Part shown: piece after piece, positions 1 through 5,833 of the stretch | Numbering within the stretch: the first letter of the stretch is position 1 | How the letters are laid out: every line of letters starts with the position of its first letter | Assembly (NCBI GenBank): GCA_900772495.1 | Contig: CAAHEJ010000109.1 | Span: forward strand, 1-11,981 | Source of the DNA: an uncultured Campylobacter sp. | GTDB lineage: Bacteria; Campylobacterota; Campylobacteria; Campylobacterales; Campylobacteraceae | DNA: 11,981 nt | Direction: 5' to 3' | Notes under the pieces: model-generated | The model's database searches: none | The model's input: the letters and a program-made list of their open reading frames with translations, nothing else | What the model was told of the DNA's origin: nothing | Translations under genes and position numbers: made by a program

Positions 1-797
1 AAAGATAAAGTTATGGTATCCCAATAATATTTGTGTTCAACACTATAATGTCTCACAATCCCTAAAACATTAGTTCGATTATGGACACCTTCGTTATCAA
101 TTTCATATTTTTTTTCTTTGTCATTATAAACAACCACTTGCGGAAAGGCAAGAAAAATTTTCTCACTTTGACTAATGACTTGTGAAAGTGGTAAATGCAA
201 AGCGTTCATCACATAATCAAAAATTCTTTTGTTTTGGTTATCGTTTAACTCCTTCAAAAGCTCTCTACCGCCGGGCAAAAATTTATCGACATCTTTGCTT
301 ATCAAAGATAATAAACTTATGCTACCATAATATAAAGGTTCGCCATTAGCCTTATCATTTTCTTTGCCCATAAAGCTGAAATCAAAATCCACATAACCAT
401 CGTTTGCAAAATACGCTTGCATTCTCTGTTTTAATGTGTGAAAATCTTTGATTTCACAATAAGCAGTTACCAAGAAAGGCTTATAAATTTCTTCGTAAAG
501 GTTGTTGTCATCACTCAATGATTTAACTTCCCAACTTACACTTGCACACATATTTGTCCATTTTTCAAGCATTTGCTTAAAAGTCGTGTTTTGATAAGTT
601 TCAAACGGATAATTTTGCGCGACTTCTAGCGCCCCTTGACTGATAGTATTTGTAGAATTTTGTGTTTCTACATTTTCTTGTTTGACGCTTTGCAAATTTT
701 CGCTTTTCGCGCTCTCGTTTTTGGACTCGTTTGAATCCCCACAACCCATTAGTCCAAAGGCTAAAACCATACTTACTAGCGTAAATACTTTTTTCAT
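1..797 (-). CDS. Predicted lipoprotein, 3' end outside the window
   Basis: The minus-strand frame is open from 797 to the left edge, about 265 residues, and the C-terminus is missing. The N-terminus is a lipoprotein signal: two Lys, a hydrophobic stretch, then a lipobox Leu-Met-Gly-Cys with the acylated Cys at residue 19 and Gly at +2, so it is probably anchored in the outer membrane. A Ser/Asn/Glu-rich linker of about 30 residues follows, then a globular region with two Cys about 30 residues apart (in WTNMCASV and TAYCEIK). I do not recognise the family. A second ATG lies one codon upstream (800), only 3 bases from the AGGA ribosome site; the ATG at 797 has 6 bases and is preferred. It is the last visible gene of the operon with 815-1246 and 1264-1668, 17 bases after the preceding stop. 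Coding DNA looks more A/T-rich than the housekeeping genes to the right. Sure of a lipoprotein; function unknown. Confidence 0.8.
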   Translation of the reverse strand, partial: MKKVFTLVSMVLAFGLMGCGDSNESKNESAKSENLQSVKQENVETQNSTNTISQGALEVAQNYPFETYQNTTFKQMLEKWTNMCASVSWEVKSLSDDNNLYEEIYKPFLVTAYCEIKDFHTLKQRMQAYFANDGYVDFDFSFMGKENDKANGEPLYYGSISLLSLISKDVDKFLPGGRELLKELNDNQNKRIFDYVMNALHLPLSQVISQSEKIFLAFPQVVVYNDKEKKYEIDNEGVHNRTNVLGIVRHYSVEHKYYWDTITLS

Positions 798-814
798 CAT
801 CTATCCTTTCAAAT

Positions 815-1246
815 TTAGTTTTGAGTTAAGGCGCAAATGTGCCAAAACTGCTTTTTTGTGCTTTTAAAATAAGTGCCGTAAAAAATGTTGCTCTTATCTT
901 GGGTAAAGGGCGAGTATTTATCAGGCGATAAAGCTAAAATTTGCTGATAAATTTGCCCATCTTTTATGGTGTCAAGGGAGACATTTAGGCTATCTTTGAA
1001 ATTTAAGATAACGCCCTCATTTATCTTGTCTCCTGCCTCTAAAATCGCGCAAATGCTTTTGTCCTTGCCCGAATAACAAAGCATTAAATCGCCTTTTTGA
1101 ATCGCCTCATACACTTCGCCGTGTTTTCGTGGCTCGCTTTCGCTTTTGTCGCTGGCATTGCTCCAAAGCTCGGTTTTTGTGTCTTTGAGCTTATCTTTGC
1201 TGTAAGGACTTTCTTTGTCATTACGCACTACGATAAAATAATTCAT
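815..1246 (-). CDS. Small cytoplasmic protein, possibly PUA/EVE-like
   Basis: This is a 143-residue protein without signal peptide or membrane segment. It opens with a short beta strand (MNYFIVVRND). Residues 30-75 read like the core of PUA-like or EVE folds: a Trp near the start of a loop, then GDLMLCYSGKDKSICAILEA, resembling the 'GD-hydrophobic-YxS...IxAIxE' pattern of proteins that bind modified bases or RNA. The match is by eye and weak; EVE proteins are usually near 150 residues, so length fits. The start ATG has AGGA 6 bases upstream. It is the middle gene of a three-gene operon, 17 bases after the TM2 gene and 17 bases before the lipoprotein. EVE-like domains often sit in restriction or stress loci, but nothing here proves that. 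Existence is confident, function is not. Confidence 0.75.
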   Translation of the reverse strand: MNYFIVVRNDKESPYSKDKLKDTKTELWSNASDKSESEPRKHGEVYEAIQKGDLMLCYSGKDKSICAILEAGDKINEGVILNFKDSLNVSLDTIKDGQIYQQILALSPDKYSPFTQDKSNIFYGTYFKSTKKQFWHICALTQN

Positions 1247-1263
1247 TTGCTATCCTTTGTTTG

Positions 1264-1668
1264 CTATAAGGCTTGCAAAATTTTGTCAAGGTTCTTTTTT
1301 CGTGTCTTTTTGCCGATGAAAAACAAATCTACAATTTGCCAAATAAGAAACCAAGAGCCTAATCCTCGTGCTATAACGCTCATTCCAGCAATATCTACAA
1401 TTATACACAAGATAAGCATCCATAAGCGAAGTCCGCCGTGAAGTTTATCGCCTATCATAAACCTGCCTAAGCCAATCCAACCAAACAAAAAAGCACCTAC
1501 CCAAAACACAAGCGCAGGGCTTTTAAGATTGAGAAAAGGTAAGTTTTTCATCAACTCGTCCTTTTTTGCTTCGCTTGTTTTATCAAGCTTTTCACGCAAA
1601 GCCGTTACGCTTGCTGGGTCTTTTGGCAGTTTATCTTGCAACATCATCATAATGGAAGCTGTATCCAT
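1264..1668 (-). CDS. TM2-domain inner-membrane protein
   Basis: The protein is 134 residues. Residues 1-48 are a charged helical cytoplasmic-looking segment. From 51 on it is a TM2 domain: hydrophobic 51-68, the motif FGWIGLGRFMIGD (62-74), the GG-L pattern at 78-80, and further hydrophobic segments near 82-97 and 103-118, ending in a Lys/Arg-rich tail. TM2 proteins are small membrane proteins of mostly unknown role. I chose the ATG at 1668 because AAGGAG lies 5 bases upstream; an in-frame start at 1743 exists but would run through the operator and promoter. It is the first gene of the operon with 815-1246 and the lipoprotein, and diverges from the XRE regulator, which probably represses it through the palindrome at 1692-1705. 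Family call is good; role is unknown. Confidence 0.85.
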   Translation of the reverse strand: MDTASIMMMLQDKLPKDPASVTALREKLDKTSEAKKDELMKNLPFLNLKSPALVFWVGAFLFGWIGLGRFMIGDKLHGGLRLWMLILCIIVDIAGMSVIARGLGSWFLIWQIVDLFFIGKKTRKKNLDKILQAL

Positions 1669-1691
1669 AGTTTCTCCTTGTTTGTGAAATT

Positions 1692-1705
1692 TACCCCATA
1701 GGGTA
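1692..1705. promoter_or_regulatory. Palindromic operator, copy 1
   Basis: TACCC-CATA-GGGTA, a perfect 5-bp inverted repeat around CATA. It starts 11 bases downstream of the minus-strand -10 box (1717-1722), so it should cover the first transcribed bases of the TM2 operon. It matches the palindrome at 1746-1759 except at two symmetric positions. It is probably a site for the adjacent XRE regulator (inference). Confidence 0.6.
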
Positions 1706-1716
1706 TGTAAAAATGT

Positions 1717-1722
1717 ATTGTA
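1717..1722 (-). promoter_or_regulatory. -10 box of the TM2 operon
   Basis: TACAAT on the minus strand, about 50 bases upstream of the TM2 start codon. No clear -35, as usual for Campylobacter sigma-70 promoters. Confidence 0.45.
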
Positions 1723-1728
1723 TCTTTG

Positions 1729-1734
1729 TATAAC
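1729..1734 (+). promoter_or_regulatory. -10 box of the XRE regulator gene
   Basis: TATAAC preceded by TG (extended -10 type). The predicted start near 1741 places the palindrome 1746-1759 in the first transcribed bases, mirroring the arrangement on the other strand. Confidence 0.45.
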
Positions 1735-1745
1735 TACAAACAAAA

Positions 1746-1759
1746 TATCCCATAGGATA
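1746..1759. promoter_or_regulatory. Palindromic operator, copy 2
   Basis: TATCC-CATA-GGATA, same architecture and same CATA centre as 1692-1705, centres 54 bp apart (about five helical turns). Relative to copy 1, C to T in the left arm is matched by G to A in the right arm. Its right arm carries the AGGA ribosome site of the regulator gene, so operator and ribosome site overlap. Confidence 0.6.
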
Positions 1760-1767
1760 AATGTTTG

Positions 1768-2079
1768 ATGACATACAAAAACGAAAATTTTAGCAACGCT
1801 GATGATGATGAAATCGCGCGTTTTTATGAAAGCGTGTCGGCAAAGGTGCGCCGTCTGCGCGAAGAGCGCGGCATAAGTCAGCTCGAACTCGCCCTAGAAA
1901 TCGGCATCAAATCAGTAGCCTTTTACTCGAACTGCGAGTGCAACAGGTATGGCAAGCATTTTAATTTAGAGCATATCTACAAGCTCGCAAAGGCTTTAAA
2001 TGTGCCTTTGAGTGAGCTTTTTGCGGGCGATGAATTCAGCAAAATCGCACAAAATGATGAAAGTTTGAGCGAATTTTAG
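1768..2079 (+). CDS. XRE-family helix-turn-helix regulator
   Basis: The protein is 103 residues. An acidic N-terminal stretch (1-20) precedes a Cro/C1-type DNA-binding domain, about 22-86: KVRRLREERG, then the helix-turn-helix around 37-57 (SQLELALEIGIKSVAFYSNC), then LEHIYKLAKALNVPLSELF, the usual last helices of this fold. The stretch YSNCE-NRYGKHF resembles small XRE proteins common in Campylobacter and Helicobacter. A short acidic tail ends the protein. The ATG at 1768 is 10 bases from AGGA; a TTG one codon upstream is 7 bases away and could be the true start. It diverges from the TM2 operon and likely represses both promoters through the two palindromes. No peptidase or ligand domain is visible. 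Confidence 0.88.
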   Translation: MTYKNENFSNADDDEIARFYESVSAKVRRLREERGISQLELALEIGIKSVAFYSNCECNRYGKHFNLEHIYKLAKALNVPLSELFAGDEFSKIAQNDESLSEF

Positions 2080-2135
2080 GCAAGTTAAACTTAAATTTTT
2101 CTTAAAGAAATGTGTCATTTGTTATTATTTTGTAT

Positions 2136-2141
2136 TATAAT
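2136..2141 (+). promoter_or_regulatory. -10 box upstream of the kinase-phosphatase gene
   Basis: A consensus TATAAT preceded by T-rich DNA, about 30 bases upstream of the GTG at 2173. It lies inside the longer reading frame that would start at 2110, which argues against that start. Confidence 0.55.
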
Positions 2142-2172
2142 TTTAAAAATTTGTAGATATAAAAGGAAAAAA

Positions 2173-3372
2173 GTGCGAATTCTACTGATACTTCGGGGCA
2201 ATTACTTTAACGGGCAAAAGCTTTTTTTGGCGCAAAATCATTTAGAACCCTACACGATAGACTTGGAGGAGCTACGCTTTTTGGCGGGCGGCTATAAAAT
2301 GCTCAGTAATGGCTACAAAAGCCTTGATTTTCGCAATGCCGAGAGCATTTTGCGGGCTTTGATGGATTTTTTACAAGTGCGTATGAATAAGGGGGAATTT
2401 TGCGTCATCAACGCGCCAAACGCCAACAACTCGCTGATAAAAGAATATAAAGACTTAGCGGACAAGCACCGCTACGAAATGTTTATCATCAACTTTGACG
2501 CGCTCAGCCTTGATGAGTGCAAGCGAAAAAACGCCGAGTTAGCAAGGCTTAGCGGGATTTTTATCCCTGAGCATATCTTAGAAGCTATACAGCATTCATT
2601 AGAAAAGGAAATTTTGCCGAAAAAATACACCATACTCGCACCTAGCGAGTGGAAAACTTGCCTTTACAAAATGAATAACCTCAACGCTTACAAAAAAATC
2701 CACCACATAGGCGATATACAAGGGTGCTACACCGTTACGCAAAGGGCTGTTGGCAAGCTCAAAAAAGATGAATTTTACATTTTTTTGGGTGATTATATAG
2801 ATAGAGGCATAGAAAATGATAAGATTATCAAATGGCTACTGAAAATAAAGGATTTGGATAATGTCGTGTTGCTCGAAGGCAACCACGAAAGGCATTTCAT
2901 CAAATGGGCAAACGGCGAGATGGCGAATTCAAAAGAATTTAACGAAAACACCTTGAAAGATTTTCGGCGGGGCAAAATCACGCAAGAGCAAGCAAAAAAG
3001 CTCTATCCGCACTTTAAAGAGTGCTTTTGCTATGAATTTGACGGCAAAATCATCTTTTGCTCGCACGGAGGGCTGAATTTTTTACCTAAAAATCCACAAG
3101 AGTTAAGCTTTGTGTGTAGCGAGGATTTGATAAGGGGCGTTGGCACTTATGAGGAGAGCAAGGCTATCGCTCAGCAATTTTGCCAAAACACTAAAAGCAA
3201 TGTATATCAGCTCTTTGGGCATCGCAACCGCAACAAACTACCGATACAAGTGGCTGAACGGGTGTTTTTGTGTGAAGGCAAAGTCGATGCGGGAGGCTTT
3301 TTGCGCGTGGTGAGCCTCAGTAAAAAGGGCTTTGAATGCAAGGAAATAAAAAACTCCGTGTTTAGGCGGTAG
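2173..3372 (+). CDS. Pnkp-like kinase-phosphatase fusion, kinase half degenerate
   Basis: The protein is 399 residues. Residues 1-145 have the layout of a polynucleotide-kinase-type P-loop domain: strand VRILLILRG, then the segment where GxxGxGKS/T should be reads GNYFNGQKL (9-17), then the D/S-x-D-x-x-R region (here EELR, 32-35), INAPN (79-83) where families have a D-x-T motif, and the closing IPEHILEAI. Several catalytic residues are therefore missing. Residues 176-375 are a PPP-type metallophosphatase: GDIQGC (180-185), GDYIDRG (206-212), GNHE (236-239), SHGG (297-300) and a late His in FGHRN (349). The Gln in GDxHG also occurs in some ApaH proteins, so the phosphatase is probably active. 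The GTG start has AAGGA 5 bases upstream. Substrate unknown: nucleic acid end, nucleotide or phosphoprotein. No RNA ligase domain follows. Confidence 0.82.
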   Translation: MRILLILRGNYFNGQKLFLAQNHLEPYTIDLEELRFLAGGYKMLSNGYKSLDFRNAESILRALMDFLQVRMNKGEFCVINAPNANNSLIKEYKDLADKHRYEMFIINFDALSLDECKRKNAELARLSGIFIPEHILEAIQHSLEKEILPKKYTILAPSEWKTCLYKMNNLNAYKKIHHIGDIQGCYTVTQRAVGKLKKDEFYIFLGDYIDRGIENDKIIKWLLKIKDLDNVVLLEGNHERHFIKWANGEMANSKEFNENTLKDFRRGKITQEQAKKLYPHFKECFCYEFDGKIIFCSHGGLNFLPKNPQELSFVCSEDLIRGVGTYEESKAIAQQFCQNTKSNVYQLFGHRNRNKLPIQVAERVFLCEGKVDAGGFLRVVSLSKKGFECKEIKNSVFRR

Positions 3373-3500
3373 ATAAATGTGTGGCAAAAAGCGTTTTTAA
3401 TGCCTTTGTGCCTTGCGTAAAATTGCGACTCTTTGGCTGAAAATGGTGATTTGTGCTTTGTCATCAATGCGAGAAAATTTTTGCGAATTTTGTTTGATTT

Positions 3501-3549
3501 GTCGCTGTTGCGAGGAGTTTTAAAACATTTTTTCAACTCCATTTTGCAA
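3501..3549 (+). repeat. Possible decayed copy of the dispersed hairpin repeat
   Basis: TTGC-GA-GGAGTT at 3508-3519 pairs with AACTCC (3535-3540) and GCAA (3546-3549), the same order of stem, GA, inner stem as the repeat at 4908-4943. The loop is long and the flanking GTCAT/ATCCA are altered, so this is tentative. Confidence 0.25.
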
Positions 3550-3632
3550 AAATTTAAATTTTTTAAATTTTTTCCGCAACTTTCAAAAATATCCTAAATT
3601 TTTTTTGAAATTTCTTTAAATTTTCGCTTTAA

Positions 3633-3651
3633 GTGTTACTATTTGTTACAC
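3633..3651. promoter_or_regulatory. Imperfect palindrome, possible operator
   Basis: GTGTTAC, five bases, GTTACAC: 7-bp arms with one mismatch; it also reads as TGTTAC repeated at a 10-bp spacing. It lies about 60 bases upstream of the -10 box of the secreted-protein gene, a suitable place for an activator. The regulator is unknown. Confidence 0.3.
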
Positions 3652-3696
3652 ATTTTAAATTTTTTTGCAAAAGTTGCCATTCATTTACCATTCGTT

Positions 3697-3706
3697 GGGG
3701 GGGGGG
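3697..3706 (+). repeat. Run of ten G, likely phase-variable promoter tract
   Basis: Ten consecutive G residues in otherwise A/T-rich DNA, ending 4 bases before the TATAAT box at 3711-3716. G runs of this length are classic slippage sites in Campylobacter. This one lies in the promoter spacer, so length change would alter spacing to upstream elements and thereby transcription, not the reading frame. Confidence 0.8.
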
Positions 3707-3710
3707 CTTT

Positions 3711-3716
3711 TATAAT
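3711..3716 (+). promoter_or_regulatory. -10 box of the secreted-protein gene
   Basis: Perfect TATAAT, 75 bases upstream of the ATG at 3791. The best -35-like hexamer, TTTACC (3684-3689), is 21 bases away with ten G; six G would bring it to 17. Confidence 0.6.
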
Positions 3717-3790
3717 TTGCTTATCTTAAAAGTCCAAGCCTACACTAAAAAGCTTGTATTTTGAGAAATTTACTTTTTAAAGGACAGACA

Positions 3791-4795
3791 ATGAAAAAGT
3801 TGTTTTTAGTTTTAAGCCTATGTTTAGGCTTTTCGGTAGGATTTGCCTTAGATGGCACCTTGCAAATTCAGTCCGTGGTAGAGCACCCGCAAACAGGGCG
3901 AGACACCACTATCAACCTTGGCACACATACCTTTGATGTGTTTAGGGGCGGACGCGAGTTAGTGCGCGAAGTGTATGGTATATGCCAAAACCCACCCGCA
4001 AAGGTAAAAACCTTTATCGCTAATCGCACAAATTTGGGCGAACGCGTAGAAGTTCTATTTGAGTATGCTAATCCAAAAAAGGAAAGCGGATTTGCCACTG
4101 TAATATACTGCACATATAGCCTCGGTGAATTTTGGAGAATAAATGAACGGACGATTAAAGATAAACCACTTGACGAGATAATCAATGATATTCTTAGAGG
4201 TGAATATGGTAGTTTTTCCTATGATTTTGCTCTTTTTATCGATGCGGCAAGGGCGGAGGCAAAGGCAAAAGGTGTCAATGTCAGCGTGCCAAACAAAACC
4301 ATCACCATAAGCTTTGGCTCAAAGGTTATCAACGATGTGGGAGCGGAGAGTGTATCTATTTATCCTAGTCTTGATTATAAATTCAATGTCTATGATGACA
4401 GGCGCGAGCTGTGGAAAGCTACCTTTAACGCTTGCACTCAACTACGGGGCAATATCCTTAGAGAAATCAGCAATGGCAACACAAACCCTAGCGTGTCCGT
4501 GTGGTATGAGCATCCAAATGGTGGGCTTGCGGAGTTAAAGTCCTTAAAATGTTTCTTTAATGGCGATGGGAGATATGAAGGCTATTATGGAGATAACAGC
4601 GCTGAATATAAAAGCGGAGAAATCGATGCCCAAAGCATAAGCCAAGCCGATATAGAAAAATGGGCGGATGAAAGGGCTACTGATGGGCGTAGTAATACTG
4701 ATGAGTTTAACAAAGACTTTGTGACTCTCATCGATGCAGCAAATGCGGGCGCAAAACAGGGCAAAAAGCAAGGCGGCAAAAAAGCAAATAAATAA
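3791..4795 (+). CDS. Exported protein of two tandem 150-residue repeats
   Basis: The protein is 334 residues. A Sec signal peptide (MKKLFLVLSLCLGFSVGFA) precedes a probable cleavage after Ala19; there is no lipobox, so it should be periplasmic or released. The mature part is an internal duplication. In repeat 1, F48-V-F, REL (55-57), C65, the strand VEVLFEY (86-92), C107 and IDAA (150-153); in repeat 2, F198-V-Y, REL (205-207), C215, VSVWYEH (235-241), C254 and IDAA (314-317). The first landmarks are exactly 150 residues apart. Each repeat keeps two Cys, which could form a disulfide. The C-terminus is a Lys/Gly/Gln-rich tail. ATG 3791 has AAAGGA 6 bases upstream; an upstream in-frame TTG (3761) has none. 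The gene appears monocistronic, under the G-tract promoter and followed by a terminator. I do not recognise the family. Confidence 0.85.
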   Translation: MKKLFLVLSLCLGFSVGFALDGTLQIQSVVEHPQTGRDTTINLGTHTFDVFRGGRELVREVYGICQNPPAKVKTFIANRTNLGERVEVLFEYANPKKESGFATVIYCTYSLGEFWRINERTIKDKPLDEIINDILRGEYGSFSYDFALFIDAARAEAKAKGVNVSVPNKTITISFGSKVINDVGAESVSIYPSLDYKFNVYDDRRELWKATFNACTQLRGNILREISNGNTNPSVSVWYEHPNGGLAELKSLKCFFNGDGRYEGYYGDNSAEYKSGEIDAQSISQADIEKWADERATDGRSNTDEFNKDFVTLIDAANAGAKQGKKQGGKKANK

Positions 4796-4840
4796 AGTTT
4801 GTTTGCTTTGGGGTGCTTTTTGTGATGAGCTTGCGGGTTT

Positions 4841-4870
4841 AAGGGGCTTTGCCTTTGCGGCAAGCCCTTT
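4841..4870 (+). other. Hairpin competing with the following terminator
   Basis: AAGGGGCTTTGCC pairs, with two small bulges, to GGCAAGCCCTT around a TTTGC loop. Its right arm (4861-4870) is the left arm of the terminator hairpin, so the two cannot form together. Confidence 0.4.
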
Positions 4871-4894
4871 GAATGCCGTAAAGGCTTGCTTTTT
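4861..4894 (+). terminator. Intrinsic terminator after the secreted-protein gene
   Basis: CAAGCC-C-TTT (4861-4870, one bulged C) pairs with AAAGGCTTG (4880-4888) around a 9-base loop, followed by CTTTTT. It lies 65 bases after the stop codon. Confidence 0.6.
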
Positions 4895-4907
4895 ATATAA
4901 ATGTGTC

Positions 4908-4943
4908 GTCATTGCGAGCCGATGAAATCGGCGTGGCAATCCA
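4908..4943 (+). repeat. Dispersed hairpin repeat, copy A
   Basis: GTC then ATTGC-GA-GCCGAT, loop GAA, ATCGGC-GTG-GCAAT, then CCA. The outer stem is 5 bp and the inner stem 6 bp. The flanks GTCAT and ATCCA, and the GAGCC start of the inner stem, are shared with 9168-9203 and 9229-9258. Elements beginning GTCATTGCGAG and ending GCAATCCA are scattered in many bacterial genomes. Confidence 0.7.
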
Positions 4944-5024
4944 CAAGCAAAAGCAAGCTAAACCAAAAACACTTCAACACATACCAGCTCACAAGGGCAA
5001 CTGTGCCTAAGCCTAGCAAAACAG

Positions 5025-5045
5025 ACGACACATAATGTCGTTTTT
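5025..5045 (+). terminator. Possible terminator in the def upstream region
   Basis: ACGACA and TGTCGT form a 6-bp stem with a 5-base loop, followed directly by a T run. No gene ends just before it on the plus strand, so it may be a second stop for the upstream transcript or end a small RNA. The DNA from 4944 to 5180 otherwise shows no coding pattern. Confidence 0.4.
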
Positions 5046-5180
5046 GCGGTTCTAACAAAATTTTTTTGATTTTTAATGAAAATATAAAAATTGTCTCTTA
5101 AAATTCAAGTAAAAAATTTAAATCATTTTTTAAATTTCAAACAAAAATTCAAATTTGACTTAAATTTTACTTTCTTTGGT

Positions 5181-5186
5181 TATAAT
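5181..5186 (+). promoter_or_regulatory. -10 box of def-comM
   Basis: TATAAT, 38 bases upstream of the def ATG, preceded by T-rich DNA. A TTGACT at 5155-5160 is 20 bases away, wide for a -35. Confidence 0.55.
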
Positions 5187-5224
5187 TTCAGCTCATAAAA
5201 CAAGCTATAAAAAGCGGAGAAAAA

Positions 5225-5833
5225 ATGCAAAGACAAATCATCACTTACCCTGACAAAAGGCTGTTTGAGCGCTCTTTAAAGGTGCAAAATTTTGACGCGA
5301 ACTTGCACGCCTTGCTTGATGATATGTATGAAACGATGATAAATGGCAACGGCATAGGGCTTGCGGCGATTCAAGTGGCTGAGCCTTTGCAGATATTTTT
5401 GGCGAATTTGCCCGATGAAAATGATGAGATAAAAAAAGAAAATTTGCTTGAATTCATAAACCCCGAACTTGAATTTATCGGCACTGAAAAGATACTTTGC
5501 AATGAGGGTTGTTTGAGCGTGCCGAATTTTTTTGAAGAAGTTGAGCGTTATAAAAGCGTGCGCGTGCGTTATCAAGACCGCTTTGGCAAGGCGCAAAGCC
5601 TTGAAGCAAGTGATTTACTCGCTGTTGTCTTGCAGCACGAGTTTGAGCATTTAAACGGGCATTTGTTCATCGAACGGCTTAGCTACTCACAAAAAAAGCT
5701 CTTTGAAAAGGAATTTAAAGCCGCCCAAAAGGCAAAAAAGAGCGGTAAAATGCTAAATTCAGGCGTTTTAAAAGCACAAAGCGTGCCAAAAGCCCCGCTA
5801 AAAGACAGAATCCGCCCCAAAGAGAGCAAGTGA
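5225..5833 (+). CDS. def: Peptide deformylase
   Basis: Removes the N-formyl group from the initiator Met of new proteins in the cytoplasm, using a bound metal (usually Fe2+). All three family motifs are present: GIGLAAIQ (43-50), EGCLS (94-98, metal ligand Cys96) and QHEFEHLNG (137-145, metal ligands His138 and His142, catalytic Glu139). The third motif has Glu where most family members have Asp, outside the catalytic set. At 202 residues it is about 30 longer than typical; the extra part is a Lys-rich tail from about 165. The ATG is set by GGAG 5 bases upstream. The stop overlaps the comM start by 4 bases (GTGA), implying translational coupling. Confidence 0.97.
   Translation: MQRQIITYPDKRLFERSLKVQNFDANLHALLDDMYETMINGNGIGLAAIQVAEPLQIFLANLPDENDEIKKENLLEFINPELEFIGTEKILCNEGCLSVPNFFEEVERYKSVRVRYQDRFGKAQSLEASDLLAVVLQHEFEHLNGHLFIERLSYSQKKLFEKEFKAAQKAKKSGKMLNSGVLKAQSVPKAPLKDRIRPKESK

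Larger units (their letters stand above)
3373..3790. other. 418-base intergenic region upstream of the secreted-protein gene
   Basis: No convincing gene. Near 3383-3404 a weak hairpin (GGCA/TGCC around an A/T-rich middle) may end the kinase-phosphatase transcript. A degenerate hairpin element lies at 3501-3549. From 3541 to 3670 the DNA is extremely A/T-rich with repeated AAATTT tracts, likely curved. An imperfect palindrome (3633-3651), a ten-G run (3697-3706) and a TATAAT box (3711-3716) complete the promoter of the next gene. Reading frames on the minus strand here run into the kinase-phosphatase gene and show no ribosome site. Confidence 0.6.

Noticed and set aside
1669..1743. 25-codon N-terminal extension of the TM2 protein
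   Set aside because: It runs through an operator and the promoter; ATG 1668 has a strong AAGGAG.
2110..2172. N-terminal extension of the kinase-phosphatase gene starting at ATG 2110
   Set aside because: It has no ribosome site, its codons include the TATAAT promoter box, and GTG 2173 has AAGGA at the right distance.
2710..3372. Reading the kinase-phosphatase gene as ApaH
   Set aside because: GDIQGC is ApaH-like, but the N-terminal kinase-type domain and overall length do not fit ApaH.
3207..3542. 111-codon minus-strand frame over the end of the kinase-phosphatase gene
   Set aside because: It is an antisense frame of a real gene extended into A/T-rich intergenic DNA, with no ribosome site or family motif.
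4544..4939. Minus-strand frames opposite the secreted-protein gene
   Set aside because: They are hydrophobic or Ser/Ala-rich products of reading a real gene in antisense; the plus-strand gene has signal peptide, ribosome site and internal repeats.
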